Origin: Oscillospiraceae bacterium
GTDB taxonomy: Bacteria; Bacillota; Clostridia; Oscillospirales; Ruminococcaceae
Assembly (NCBI GenBank): GCA_022791945.1
Contig: JAAVZY010000120.1
Span: forward strand, 1-37,517
Direction: 5' to 3'
DNA: 37,517 bases
Positions 30,168 to 37,199 of the stretch are shown piece by piece. How positions within the stretch are numbered: position 1 is the stretch's first letter; each line of letters opens with the position of its first letter. The notes under the pieces were generated by a model that was not told where the DNA came from, ran no database searches, and saw nothing but the letters and a program-made list of their open reading frames with translations. The position numbers and the translations under genes are program-made.

Positions 30168-31151
30168 ATGGCATTCCCTCTGCAGCTGCTGATCACCGGT
30201 TACAGCGGAGCGGCGCTTTATGAGCAGCGGCCGGACGGCTGGAAGTCCATCTGGCAGGAGGAGGGCGGCGCACCCTCTTTCGCCTGCCGGGCAGGCTCTC
30301 TGGTGATCACCGGGCAGGAGCAGCCCCAGGGCGGTTTCCTGGGGATTTATCAGAAGGAGCCCCAGGGACTGCGGCTTCTGAATCGGGTGCCCACGCCGGG
30401 AGGCGGCCTGTGCCATCTGGCATGGAATCCCGCCTGCCGCACCCTCTACGGCTCCTGCTACGAGACAGGACATATTCTGACCGCAGAGCTGTCCCCCGAG
30501 GGGCAGGTCCTTCGGCTGGAGGCCCTGGAGGAGCCGGAAAGCTCCCTTTCACGCACCCATTGCTGCACCCTCTCGCCGGAGGGCCGGTATGTCTACGGAG
30601 TCAACTTTGCCCGGGACAGGATATACCGCTACCGGGCCGTTTCCGGCGGGCTGGAGCCCGAAGGAGAATTTTTGCAGCTTCCGGCCGGGGAGGGGCCCCG
30701 GCACCTCTGCTTTCATCCTGCCCTGCCCCTGGCCTGCCTGATCACCGAGTATACCAGCCGGATTTGGCTGCTCTCCTATGAGCCGGACACCGGCAGGCTC
30801 AGGACAGAAGGCCAGGTATCCGCCCTGCCGGAAGGGTTCTCCGGGGAGAGCTATGGCTCCGGGATTCTCTTCTCTCCGGATGGACGGAGGCTCTATGCCG
30901 GGAATCGCGGAGCAGATACGGCGGCTGTCTTTGCCCTGGAGGACGGGGCGCTCCGGAAGGTGCAGGACGCCTCCTGCGGCGGGAATTGGCCCCGGCATCT
31001 GAATTTGGGGGGAGACTGGCTCCTGACGGCCAATCAGCGCTCCTACCGTGTGGACGCTCTTCGCCTGGACGGAGACGGCCTCATTGCCGGAGTGGATTTC
31101 TCGATCCCGTTCTCCCATCCCAGCTACACAGAACTGTTTGTCTCTGTGTGA
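30168..31151 (+). CDS. Lactonase family (6-phosphogluconolactonase-like) beta-propeller protein
   Basis: The 327-residue protein has the repeated blades of the YbhE/Pgl lactonase fold: CCTLSPEGRYVYGVNFARDR, GPRHLCFHPALPLACLITEY, GILFSPDGRRLYAGNRGADT, and WPRHLNLGGDWLLTANQRS at the end, where active-site histidine and arginine lie in this family. It may hydrolyse 6-phosphogluconolactone or another sugar lactone, but no pentose-phosphate genes are adjacent, so the substrate is open. ATG 30168 follows GGGAGA; an earlier TTG lacks a site. Composition is core-like, so the foreign DNA on either side flanks a native gene. Confidence 0.85.
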   Translation: MAFPLQLLITGYSGAALYEQRPDGWKSIWQEEGGAPSFACRAGSLVITGQEQPQGGFLGIYQKEPQGLRLLNRVPTPGGGLCHLAWNPACRTLYGSCYETGHILTAELSPEGQVLRLEALEEPESSLSRTHCCTLSPEGRYVYGVNFARDRIYRYRAVSGGLEPEGEFLQLPAGEGPRHLCFHPALPLACLITEYTSRIWLLSYEPDTGRLRTEGQVSALPEGFSGESYGSGILFSPDGRRLYAGNRGADTAAVFALEDGALRKVQDASCGGNWPRHLNLGGDWLLTANQRSYRVDALRLDGDGLIAGVDFSIPFSHPSYTELFVSV

Positions 31152-31257
31152 GGAGGCGCTTCCTGCCCCAGTTCATGGGCGGTTCCGCACAGGGCTTCTG
31201 GCTGGGAGCATTGCCTTTGCCTTCCTGCAAAAGGTGATTTTGTTTGCGCTGAAAACC

Positions 31258-31298
31258 AAGCAGAGGTGTCCTGGCTGAATAGCCGGACATCTCTGCTT
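31258..31298 (+). terminator. Terminator after the lactonase gene
   Basis: AAGCAGAGGTGTCC and GGACATCTCTGCTT pair with one G-T wobble, with an inner GGCT/AGCC extension and GAAT loop. TTGCTATTTTCT follows. Confidence 0.75.
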
Positions 31299-31554
31299 GC
31301 TATTTTCTATTCTGATTCGGAAGCTGGATGATCGGCAATCGTAAAAATAGTATGGATCCCCCCTATATTATTCTGCATTTCGGGATAGGATATGAGCCCA
31401 AAGCGGTGATGGCCTTGCTGTTTGGACGGAGCAGAGTTAGAATAACACTGTAGCAAGGCTAAAAATGAGTGGATTTTGGTAACTCTACCGCTGGTAGGTG
31501 TTCATTTTCTCTGGCCCCGGTATAATGAAATGCGAAAGGGGAGGTTTTTGACAT
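31299..31554. other. Gap without recognisable gene
   Basis: I see no coherent coding stretch. A TATAAT lies at 31521-31526, upstream of the broken XRE gene, without a convincing -35 partner. Confidence 0.3.
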
Positions 31555-31692
31555 ATGGATCAAAAGAAGATCGGCAGCTTTATTGCAGCTTAGAGAAAAG
31601 AGAATGGACTGACTCAAAGTCAATTGGCCGAAAAATTAGGGATTACAGACAAAGTGGTTTCAAAATGGGAAACAGGAGTTCCCCATAGTTAA
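31555..31692 (+). pseudogene. XRE-family HTH regulator, broken
   Basis: From ATG 31555 the frame reads MDQKKIGSFIAA, stop TAG (31591), then RKENGLTQSQLAEKLGITDK and VVSKWETGVPHS, stop. This is the first 45 residues of a classical XRE regulator (normally followed by SLPDISLL-type sequence), with one nonsense codon and the rest missing. GGGGAGG precedes the start. Confidence 0.8.
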
Positions 31693-31747
31693 AGATACCA
31701 CACCAAATATGACGAACCCACGCTTATACAGAACTGCAAAAAAGATA

Positions 31748-31790
31748 AAGGCTTGATGTAAGTAATAACTACTGCATCAGGCTTTTTTCT
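31748..31790 (+). terminator. Rho-independent terminator
   Basis: AAAGGCTTGATG pairs imperfectly with CATCAGGCTTTT and runs into TTTTTT. It may be what is left of the transcription unit of the broken XRE gene. Confidence 0.65.
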
Positions 31791-31825
31791 TACACTATTC
31801 CGATCTAAATATCTATAACGATGAA

Positions 31826-31854
31826 TTGAAATTTTCACATTCTCGTGATATATT
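31826..31854 (+). promoter_or_regulatory. Promoter of the XRE-hsdM remnant unit
   Basis: TTGAAA (31826-31831), a 17-base spacer and TATATT (31849-31854), 34 bases before ATG 31888. Confidence 0.6.
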
Positions 31855-31887
31855 ATCATGAGTGATTATCATGGCAAGGAGGACTAT

Positions 31888-32112
31888 ATGGCTGTAACAT
31901 ATAGAAAACTATTTCACTTGCTGATAGACAGGGGCATTCCGACCGCCGAATTGACGGAGAAAGCTGGATTTAGTGCTAATATTCTAACCCGACTAAGGCG
32001 TGACCAGTATGTATCTTTGGATAGTATCGAAAAGATATGTCCTGCTCTTGGTTGCAAGGCAGATGATATTCTGGACTTTATTCCCGATGAAAAGGAGAAA
32101 GAAAATGGCTGA
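31888..32112 (+). CDS. Small XRE-type helix-turn-helix protein
   Basis: The 74-residue HTH protein reads RKLFHLLIDRGIPTAELTEK, AGFSANILTRLRRDQYVSLD and SIEKICPALGCKADDILDFIP. It is the HTH_26-like type usually encoded just ahead of type I restriction-modification genes, and here it overlaps the start of an hsdM remnant (ATGG...TGA). It presumably repressed or timed that operon. ATG 31888 follows AAGGAGG by five bases; ATG 31858 has no site. AT-rich, island-derived. It is intact, though its target genes are gone. Confidence 0.82.
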   Translation: MAVTYRKLFHLLIDRGIPTAELTEKAGFSANILTRLRRDQYVSLDSIEKICPALGCKADDILDFIPDEKEKENG

Positions 32113-32200
32113 TATAAGAAAAGAACAAGAGCGTGATGAACTCCATCGGGCGATATTGGCGATTGCCGATGAACTGCGTGGAATCGTGGATGGACGGATA
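32105..32200 (+). pseudogene. Type I restriction-modification methyltransferase HsdM, N-terminal stub
   Basis: ATG 32105, overlapping the stop of the XRE gene and preceded by AAAAGGAG, reads MADIRKEQERDELHRAILAI followed by ADELRGIVDG. That is the near-invariant beginning of clostridial HsdM, which normally continues WDFKNYVLG. After VDG the sequence departs from the family, and the frame runs on meaninglessly to 32266. Only about 31 of roughly 500 residues remain. Confidence 0.75.
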
Positions 32201-32201
32201 A

Positions 32202-32831
32202 AAAGACGCCGTTATGGAAGCCTACAAATTGCTTGGAGAGTGCTATCAATCCGATACAAGCAATAATAAAGCGACTATCGCTGCCGTTCAGGGCAAAATC
32301 TCTCGTGCGACGGCAAGGTTGGATAATTTGATTGCCATGCGTGCAGACGGTGAAATATCCAAAGAGAAATTGGGAGAATTACGGCAAAAAGCAGAAAGCG
32401 AACTCGCCACTCTAAACGAAGAACTTGACAAGCTAAATGCTGTTTCGGATGAATCTGTTGAATTCCTCGATATGAACGCTATTAAAGCCGCTCTTGACGA
32501 AATGATTGATTTTTCTGAACCTACAATCGACGAAAACATCATTGAAAAGTTTGTTTCTCGAATTACTCCGATTGACAACGGACACTACCGCTGGGATTTG
32601 AACTTTACGCAGAGTAAAAAACAGGCGATTATCGGCTCTGTTGAGGGACGAAAAGGCAAAGCAACTGCCGACATAAAAGAATACGGTGAGAATGACGAGC
32701 ATTCCCACCGTACATATGATAAGTCTATTCAGTTTTCCTCTAACGGGACGATAGCCTATCTTTGTTTAATAGCTGCCTGCGCAGCGGCAAGGCGGGCAAT
32801 CGGCACCCGGAAGGGAGAGCAGGAGACATAG
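32202..32831 (+). pseudogene. Large serine recombinase, C-terminal fragment
   Basis: From about 32202 (first sense codon after a stop in this frame) the peptide reads VMEAYKLLGECYQSDTSNNK, then KISRATARLDNLIAMRADGE, ISKEKLGELRQKAESELATL and TIDENIIEKFVSRITPIDNG. This is the coiled-coil and tail of serine recombinases, downstream of their zinc ribbon. The catalytic and recombinase domains are missing. Past about 32755 the frame overlaps the end of ppdK on the other strand, so its natural end is probably lost. An ATG at 32214 gives an apparent 205-aa ORF that would not be an active recombinase. Confidence 0.75.
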
Positions 32832-35383
32832 GTCAGACCGGCGTTGTGGCAGAACTCCACGGAGCTGGGATCGCCGCCATGCTCGCCGCAGATGCCCAGC
32901 TTGATGTCCGGCCGGGTCTGCTTGCCCAGATCGGCAGCCATCTTTACCAGCTTGCCCACGCCCTTCTGATCCAGACGGGCAAAGGGATCGCTCTCGTAAA
33001 TCTTCTTGGCGTAGTAGGAGCCCAGGAAGGCGCCTGCGTCGTCACGGCTGAAGCCGAAGGTCATCTGGGTCAGATCGTTGGTGCCGAAGGAGAAGAACTC
33101 CGCCTCGGTGGCGATCTCGTCGGCGGTCAGGGCCGCGCGGGGGATCTCGATCATAGTGCCCACCTTGTAGTGAAGGCCGGAACCGGACTTTTCAATGATA
33201 GCGTCGGCAGTCTTGGTTACGACGGCCTTTACATAGGCCAGCTCCTTAATCTCCCCCACCAGGGGAATCATAATTTCGGGTACAATGTCCCAATCCGGAT
33301 GGCTCTTCTTCACATTGATGGCAGCTTCAATGACAGCCTGGGTCTGCATCTCGGCAATCTCCGGATAGGAAACAGCCAGACGGCAGCCACGGTGGCCCAT
33401 CATGGGGTTGAACTCGTGGAGGGAAGCAATCTTATCCTTCAGTTTCTGTACGTCCAGGCTCATTTCCTTGGCCAGGGCGGCGATGTCCTCCTCGGCGCTG
33501 GGCAGGAACTCATGCAGAGGCGGATCCAGGAACCGGATGGTGACAGGATTGCCGCCCATGGCCTCATAGAGGGCCTCGAAGTCGCTTCTCTGCATGGGCA
33601 GCAGCTTCGCCAGGGCAACCCGGCGCTGCTCCTCGGTATCGGAGACGATCATCTCCCGCATGGCGGGGATGCGGTCAGCGTCAAAGAACATATGCTCGGT
33701 ACGGCAGAGGCCGATGCCCTGAGCGCCGAAGGAGGCCGCCTGCTTGGCGTCCGCCGGGGTGTCGGCATTGGTGCGCACCTGGAGCGCCCGGTATTTATCA
33801 GCCAGCTCCATAATCCGCCCGAACTCGCCGCCGATGGAAGCGGGAACGGTGGCGATAGCCTCTCCGTAGATATTGCCGGTGGAGCCGTCCAGGGAGATGT
33901 AATCCCCCTCATGGTACTCCTTGCCTGCCAGGGTGAAGCACTTGGCCTCCTCGTTCATGGCGATGTCGCCGCAGCCGGAGACGCAGCAGGTGCCCATGCC
34001 CCGGGCGACTACGGCGGCGTGAGAGGTCATGCCGCCCCGAACGGTGAGAATACCCTCGGAAACGTGCATACCCTCGATGTCCTCAGGAGAGGTTTCCAGA
34101 CGGACCAGGACGACCTTCTCGCCCCGGCCGGCCCACTCAACCGCGTCCTCGGCGGAGAATACAATCCGGCCGCAGGCAGCGCCGGGAGAAGCGGGCAGAG
34201 CATGGCCAATGGGAGAAGCGGCCTTCAGGGCCTTGGCGTCAAACTGGGGATGGAGCAGGGCGTCCAGCTGCTTGGGATCGATCATGCAGACAGCTTCCTT
34301 CTCGGAGATCATCCCCTCGTCCAGCAGGTCGCAGGCAATTTTCAGAGCGGCGGCGGCGGTGCGCTTGCCGTTCCGGGTCTGGAGCATATAGAGCTTCCGA
34401 TCCTGGATAGTGAACTCCATGTCCTGCATATCCCGGTAGTGCTTCTCCAGGCGGCCGCAGATGTCCACAAACTGATCGTAAACCTCGGGCATAACCTCTT
34501 TCAGCTGAGCGATGGGCTGGGGGGTGCGGACGCCGGCGACCACGTCCTCGCCCTGGGCGTTGATCAGGAACTCGCCCATGAGCTTCTTCTCGCCGGTGGC
34601 AGGATCACGGGTGAAGGCAACGCCGGTGCCGGAAGTATCGCCCATGTTGCCGAAGGCCATCATCTGCACGTTGACAGCGGTACCCCAGGAGTAGGGGATG
34701 TCGTTCTGCATCCGGTAGAAGTTGGCCCGGGGGTTATCCCAGGAACGGAACACCGCCTTGATGGCGCCCATGAGCTGCTCCTTGGGATCGTCAGGGAAGT
34801 CCTGGCCCAGCTTGGCCTTGTACTCCGCCTTGAACTGGGCGGCCAGAGCCTTCAGGTCGTCGGCGGTGAGCTCCACGTCCTGCTTGACGCCCTTTTCATC
34901 CTTCATCTTGTCGATGAGCTCTTCAAAGTACTTCTTGCCCACTTCCATAACCACGTCGGAGTACATCTGGATAAACCGGCGGTAGCAGTCCCAGGCCCAT
35001 CTGGGATTGCCGGATTTGGCGGCCAGAACGTCCACCACTTCCTCATTCAGACCCAGGTTGAGGATGGTGTCCATCATGCCGGGCATGGAGGCCCGGGCGC
35101 CGGAGCGGACGGAAACCAGCAGGGGATTCTGCTTGTCGCCGAACTTCATGCCGGTGATCTCTTCCATTTTGGTGATGTATTCCATGATTTGAGCCTGAAT
35201 TTCGTCATTGATTCTGCGGCCGTCCTCATAGTACTGGGTGCAGGCCTCCGTGCTGATGGTAAAGCCCTGGGGAACCGGCATGCCGAGGTTGGTCATTTCA
35301 GCCAGGTTAGCGCCCTTGCCGCCCAGCAGCTCCCGCATGGAGCCGTTGCCCTCTGAGAAAAGGTAGACGTACTTTTTGCTCAT
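32756..35383 (-). CDS. ppdK: Pyruvate, phosphate dikinase
   Basis: The 875-residue enzyme interconverts pyruvate + ATP + Pi and phosphoenolpyruvate + AMP + PPi; in anaerobes it acts in glycolysis or gluconeogenesis with PPi economy. All domains are present: the N-terminal ATP-grasp (LLGGKGANLAEMTNLGMPVP; SVRSGARASMPGMMDTILNL), the swivelling phosphohistidine domain with GGMTSHAAVVARGMG (His455, as in the Clostridium symbiosum enzyme), and the PEP/pyruvate barrel (GLCRTEHMF; GTNDLTQMTFGFSRDD; LGICGEHGGDP). The start has GGAGGAG six bases upstream. The stop codon lies at the junction with the serine-recombinase fragment, so the last three residues (KQR) may derive from foreign DNA. A hairpin with a T run lies in the leader. 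Confidence 0.97.
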   Translation of the reverse strand: MSKKYVYLFSEGNGSMRELLGGKGANLAEMTNLGMPVPQGFTISTEACTQYYEDGRRINDEIQAQIMEYITKMEEITGMKFGDKQNPLLVSVRSGARASMPGMMDTILNLGLNEEVVDVLAAKSGNPRWAWDCYRRFIQMYSDVVMEVGKKYFEELIDKMKDEKGVKQDVELTADDLKALAAQFKAEYKAKLGQDFPDDPKEQLMGAIKAVFRSWDNPRANFYRMQNDIPYSWGTAVNVQMMAFGNMGDTSGTGVAFTRDPATGEKKLMGEFLINAQGEDVVAGVRTPQPIAQLKEVMPEVYDQFVDICGRLEKHYRDMQDMEFTIQDRKLYMLQTRNGKRTAAAALKIACDLLDEGMISEKEAVCMIDPKQLDALLHPQFDAKALKAASPIGHALPASPGAACGRIVFSAEDAVEWAGRGEKVVLVRLETSPEDIEGMHVSEGILTVRGGMTSHAAVVARGMGTCCVSGCGDIAMNEEAKCFTLAGKEYHEGDYISLDGSTGNIYGEAIATVPASIGGEFGRIMELADKYRALQVRTNADTPADAKQAASFGAQGIGLCRTEHMFFDADRIPAMREMIVSDTEEQRRVALAKLLPMQRSDFEALYEAMGGNPVTIRFLDPPLHEFLPSAEEDIAALAKEMSLDVQKLKDKIASLHEFNPMMGHRGCRLAVSYPEIAEMQTQAVIEAAINVKKSHPDWDIVPEIMIPLVGEIKELAYVKAVVTKTADAIIEKSGSGLHYKVGTMIEIPRAALTADEIATEAEFFSFGTNDLTQMTFGFSRDDAGAFLGSYYAKKIYESDPFARLDQKGVGKLVKMAADLGKQTRPDIKLGICGEHGGDPSSVEFCHNAGLTYVSCSPFRVPIARLAAAQAAIKQR

Positions 35384-35415
35384 TCAATTCTCCTCCATTT
35401 TTTGGGTCCTTCCGA

Positions 35416-35460
35416 CTATAAAAAGCAGACCTGCCGCCGCTGACCGGCCGCAAGCTGCTT
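35416..35460 (-). promoter_or_regulatory. Hairpin with T run in the ppdK leader (possible attenuator)
   Basis: On the minus strand AAGCAG (35455-35460) pairs with CTGCTT (35423-35428) around an imperfect GC-rich inner stem, followed by TTTTTATAG, about 30 bases before the ppdK start. A TATACT box at 35511-35516 (weak -35 TAGCTT) could be its promoter. It could be an attenuator, or it may only cap a short leader. Confidence 0.45.
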
Positions 35461-35728
35461 CTGATGGGATATATTGCATTTTATAACTGCCGCCGGAAGG
35501 CGTTAGGTTTAGTATAGCAGATCGTATAAAAAAAAGCTATAAAAATCCAAGAAAAAAATGGGAACCCTGAAATTTTTCTGTTCTGGCAAATTTTCAGCAA
35601 ATCCGCCTTGCAAACATTGGGCATATTTGCAATAATATTTTCAGTAAATATGGAAATACTCCGCTGGTACAGGGGCCCTTTCCGCTGTTTTCACCAACCC
35701 GCTCGCCTTGCTGCGCCGCTTCGTACGT
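35461..35728. other. AT-rich gap upstream of ppdK
   Basis: It holds the probable ppdK promoter (TATACT, 35511-35516, minus strand) and an inverted repeat TTGCAAA-N11-TTTGCAA (35608-35632) that could be a regulator site. No gene seen. Confidence 0.4.
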
Positions 35729-35955
35729 GCAGAGACGAAGGGAAGACCTCGAGGGCTCTGCCCTCGAGCTCCACGATGCGCCGCTAGCGGCGCATCGTGG
35801 ACGCGTCCCTTTGGAATCCCGTCTTTTTTTAAGGCCGGAAAGGGGTGGGGTCAAGTCTGCACAGACTTCCTGATTACTGCCACGCAGAGAGTCTGATTCC
35901 CGCAGTACGCTTTTTTCGTAAAGAAAAAAGCTCCCTTGTACAAGTCCAAAGTTTG
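35729..35955. repeat. Modular palindromic repeat, copy K (about 225 bp, half element)
   Basis: The order is tip-like GCAGAGACG, GGGAAGACC, end hairpin TCGAGGGC/GCCCTCGA, then an enlarged palindrome CCACGATGCGCCGC-TA plus its complement (35771-35800), GGACGCGTCC, TTTGGAATCCCGTC, AAGTCTGCACAGACTT (35853-35868), TGCCACGCAGAGAGTCTGAT and T-run hairpin GCTTTTTTC-GTAAA-GAAAAAAGC (35909-35931). Compared with copy D it lacks exactly the GGTGCGTCG and GAATTCGG modules, and stops after the first T-run hairpin. Confidence 0.8.
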
Positions 35956-36038
35956 TACGCCCCATCGGGTGTGTGCCGCTGACCTTTGGCGGAGAGCGGG
36001 GATGAAAGTGACCGCTATAATATAGGAGGAACGATGCC

Positions 36039-37151
36039 ATGACAAGCCATTCTGACCAGTTATTCGCAGTTCTGCTCCCCGGAGAGGGAGGCTGGCTGGA
36101 GGAGGTTTTATTCACGCCCGCCCGCCGGTGGGTGGAGATTGCCTGTGAGGAGGCGGGAATTCAGGTCCTGCCGGAGGCTCCGGCGAGTCTGCCGGAGGAG
36201 CTGCTGCTTCTGGAGGGGGACCGCCCCCTCATCGAAGCCGAAACCCTCCGGCGGGCGCTGAGCCTTCACCGGGGAGATGGGAACAGCTTCACCGCCATTT
36301 CCGTCGGGGAAGAGATTATTGGCTGCTGGATCAGCCGGGAGGGGATGGGCGCGCTTCCGGAATGGCAGGCCCAGAGCAGCTGCCGGGGGTTGGCGGAGCT
36401 GGCCGGGCAGGCGGGGCTGAAGGCCGGGAGCCTGCCCGCCTCCCCGGAGGAGGCAATGCGGACGGGCTCGCCGCTCCGGCTGCTTCGGCTGAATGAAACA
36501 GCCCGCCGCCGGACAGCCGGCCAGCTGCTGGAGGAGGGGGTGGAGCTTCTGAGCCTGGACGGCGTGATCATCGCTCCGGACTGCCGTGCGGGCAGGGGCA
36601 CCCGGATCCTTCCCGGCACCATTCTGCGGGAAGGGAGCGTCATCGGGGAGAACTGCGTGATCGGCCCCAACAGCCTGATCAGCGGGAGCGTCATTGGGGA
36701 TGGCAGCGTGTTCAACGCGTCCCAGTGCTATCAGACGGAAATCGGGGCGAATGTGACCATAGGCCCCTTCTGCCATCTCCGGCCCGGAAGCCGGATTCTG
36801 GACGGAGTACACATCGGCGATTTCGTAGAGGTAAAAAACAGCGTCATTGGAGCGGACACACATATCTCCCATCTGACCTATGTGGGGGACAGCGACGTGG
36901 GACAGCGGGTAAATTTCGGCTGCGGGGTGGCTACAGCCAATTTCAACGGGGTTAGCAAGGCCCGGTGTACCATTGGAGACGACGCCTTCATTGGCTGCAA
37001 CACAAACCTGGTTGCGCCGGTAACAGTAGGAGCCGGCGGCTATACGGCGGCAGGCTCCACGATTACAGAGGAGGTTCCGCCCCAGGCCCTGGCGATCGCC
37101 CGGGCCCGTCAGGTGAATAAAGAGGGGTATAACCGAAAGCTGCGGAAGTAG
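36039..37151 (+). CDS. GlmU-like left-handed beta-helix acetyltransferase with degenerate uridylyltransferase domain
   Basis: 370 residues versus about 455 for GlmU. The C-terminal half (from about 175) is a hexapeptide-repeat beta-helix matching GlmU's glucosamine-1-phosphate acetyltransferase: GTRILPGTILREGSVIGENC, GPFCHLRPGSRI, FVEVKNSVIG, ISHLTYVGDSDVG with the catalytic-histidine position, then TANFNGVSKARCTIGDDAFI and NTNLVAPVTVGAGGYTAAGS. The first 170 residues only echo the nucleotidyltransferase fold: AVLLPGEGG stands where LAAGxGTRM should be, and LLLEGDRPLIEAETLRRAL recalls VLxGDxPLL. The catalytic Arg/Lys signature is gone, so uridylyl transfer is unlikely. It may only acetylate, or act with another GlmU. 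ATG 36039 follows AGGAGGA by eight bases. Confidence 0.82.
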   Translation: MTSHSDQLFAVLLPGEGGWLEEVLFTPARRWVEIACEEAGIQVLPEAPASLPEELLLLEGDRPLIEAETLRRALSLHRGDGNSFTAISVGEEIIGCWISREGMGALPEWQAQSSCRGLAELAGQAGLKAGSLPASPEEAMRTGSPLRLLRLNETARRRTAGQLLEEGVELLSLDGVIIAPDCRAGRGTRILPGTILREGSVIGENCVIGPNSLISGSVIGDGSVFNASQCYQTEIGANVTIGPFCHLRPGSRILDGVHIGDFVEVKNSVIGADTHISHLTYVGDSDVGQRVNFGCGVATANFNGVSKARCTIGDDAFIGCNTNLVAPVTVGAGGYTAAGSTITEEVPPQALAIARARQVNKEGYNRKLRK

Positions 37152-37199
37152 GAGAGATGCGCCGCCTTTTCCAAACAAAGGCAATAGGGGTGGTACTCA

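Noticed and set aside
1..32831. The recombinase N-terminal piece at 1-510 and the C-terminal piece at 32202-32831 as two parts of one gene
   Set aside because: They differ clearly in GC content and codon use and lie more than 31 kb apart, so they come from different elements.
32762..35356. An 864-codon open frame antisense to ppdK
   Set aside because: Same reason: no motif or start signal, and the opposite strand carries an undoubted ppdK with a perfect catalytic-histidine motif.
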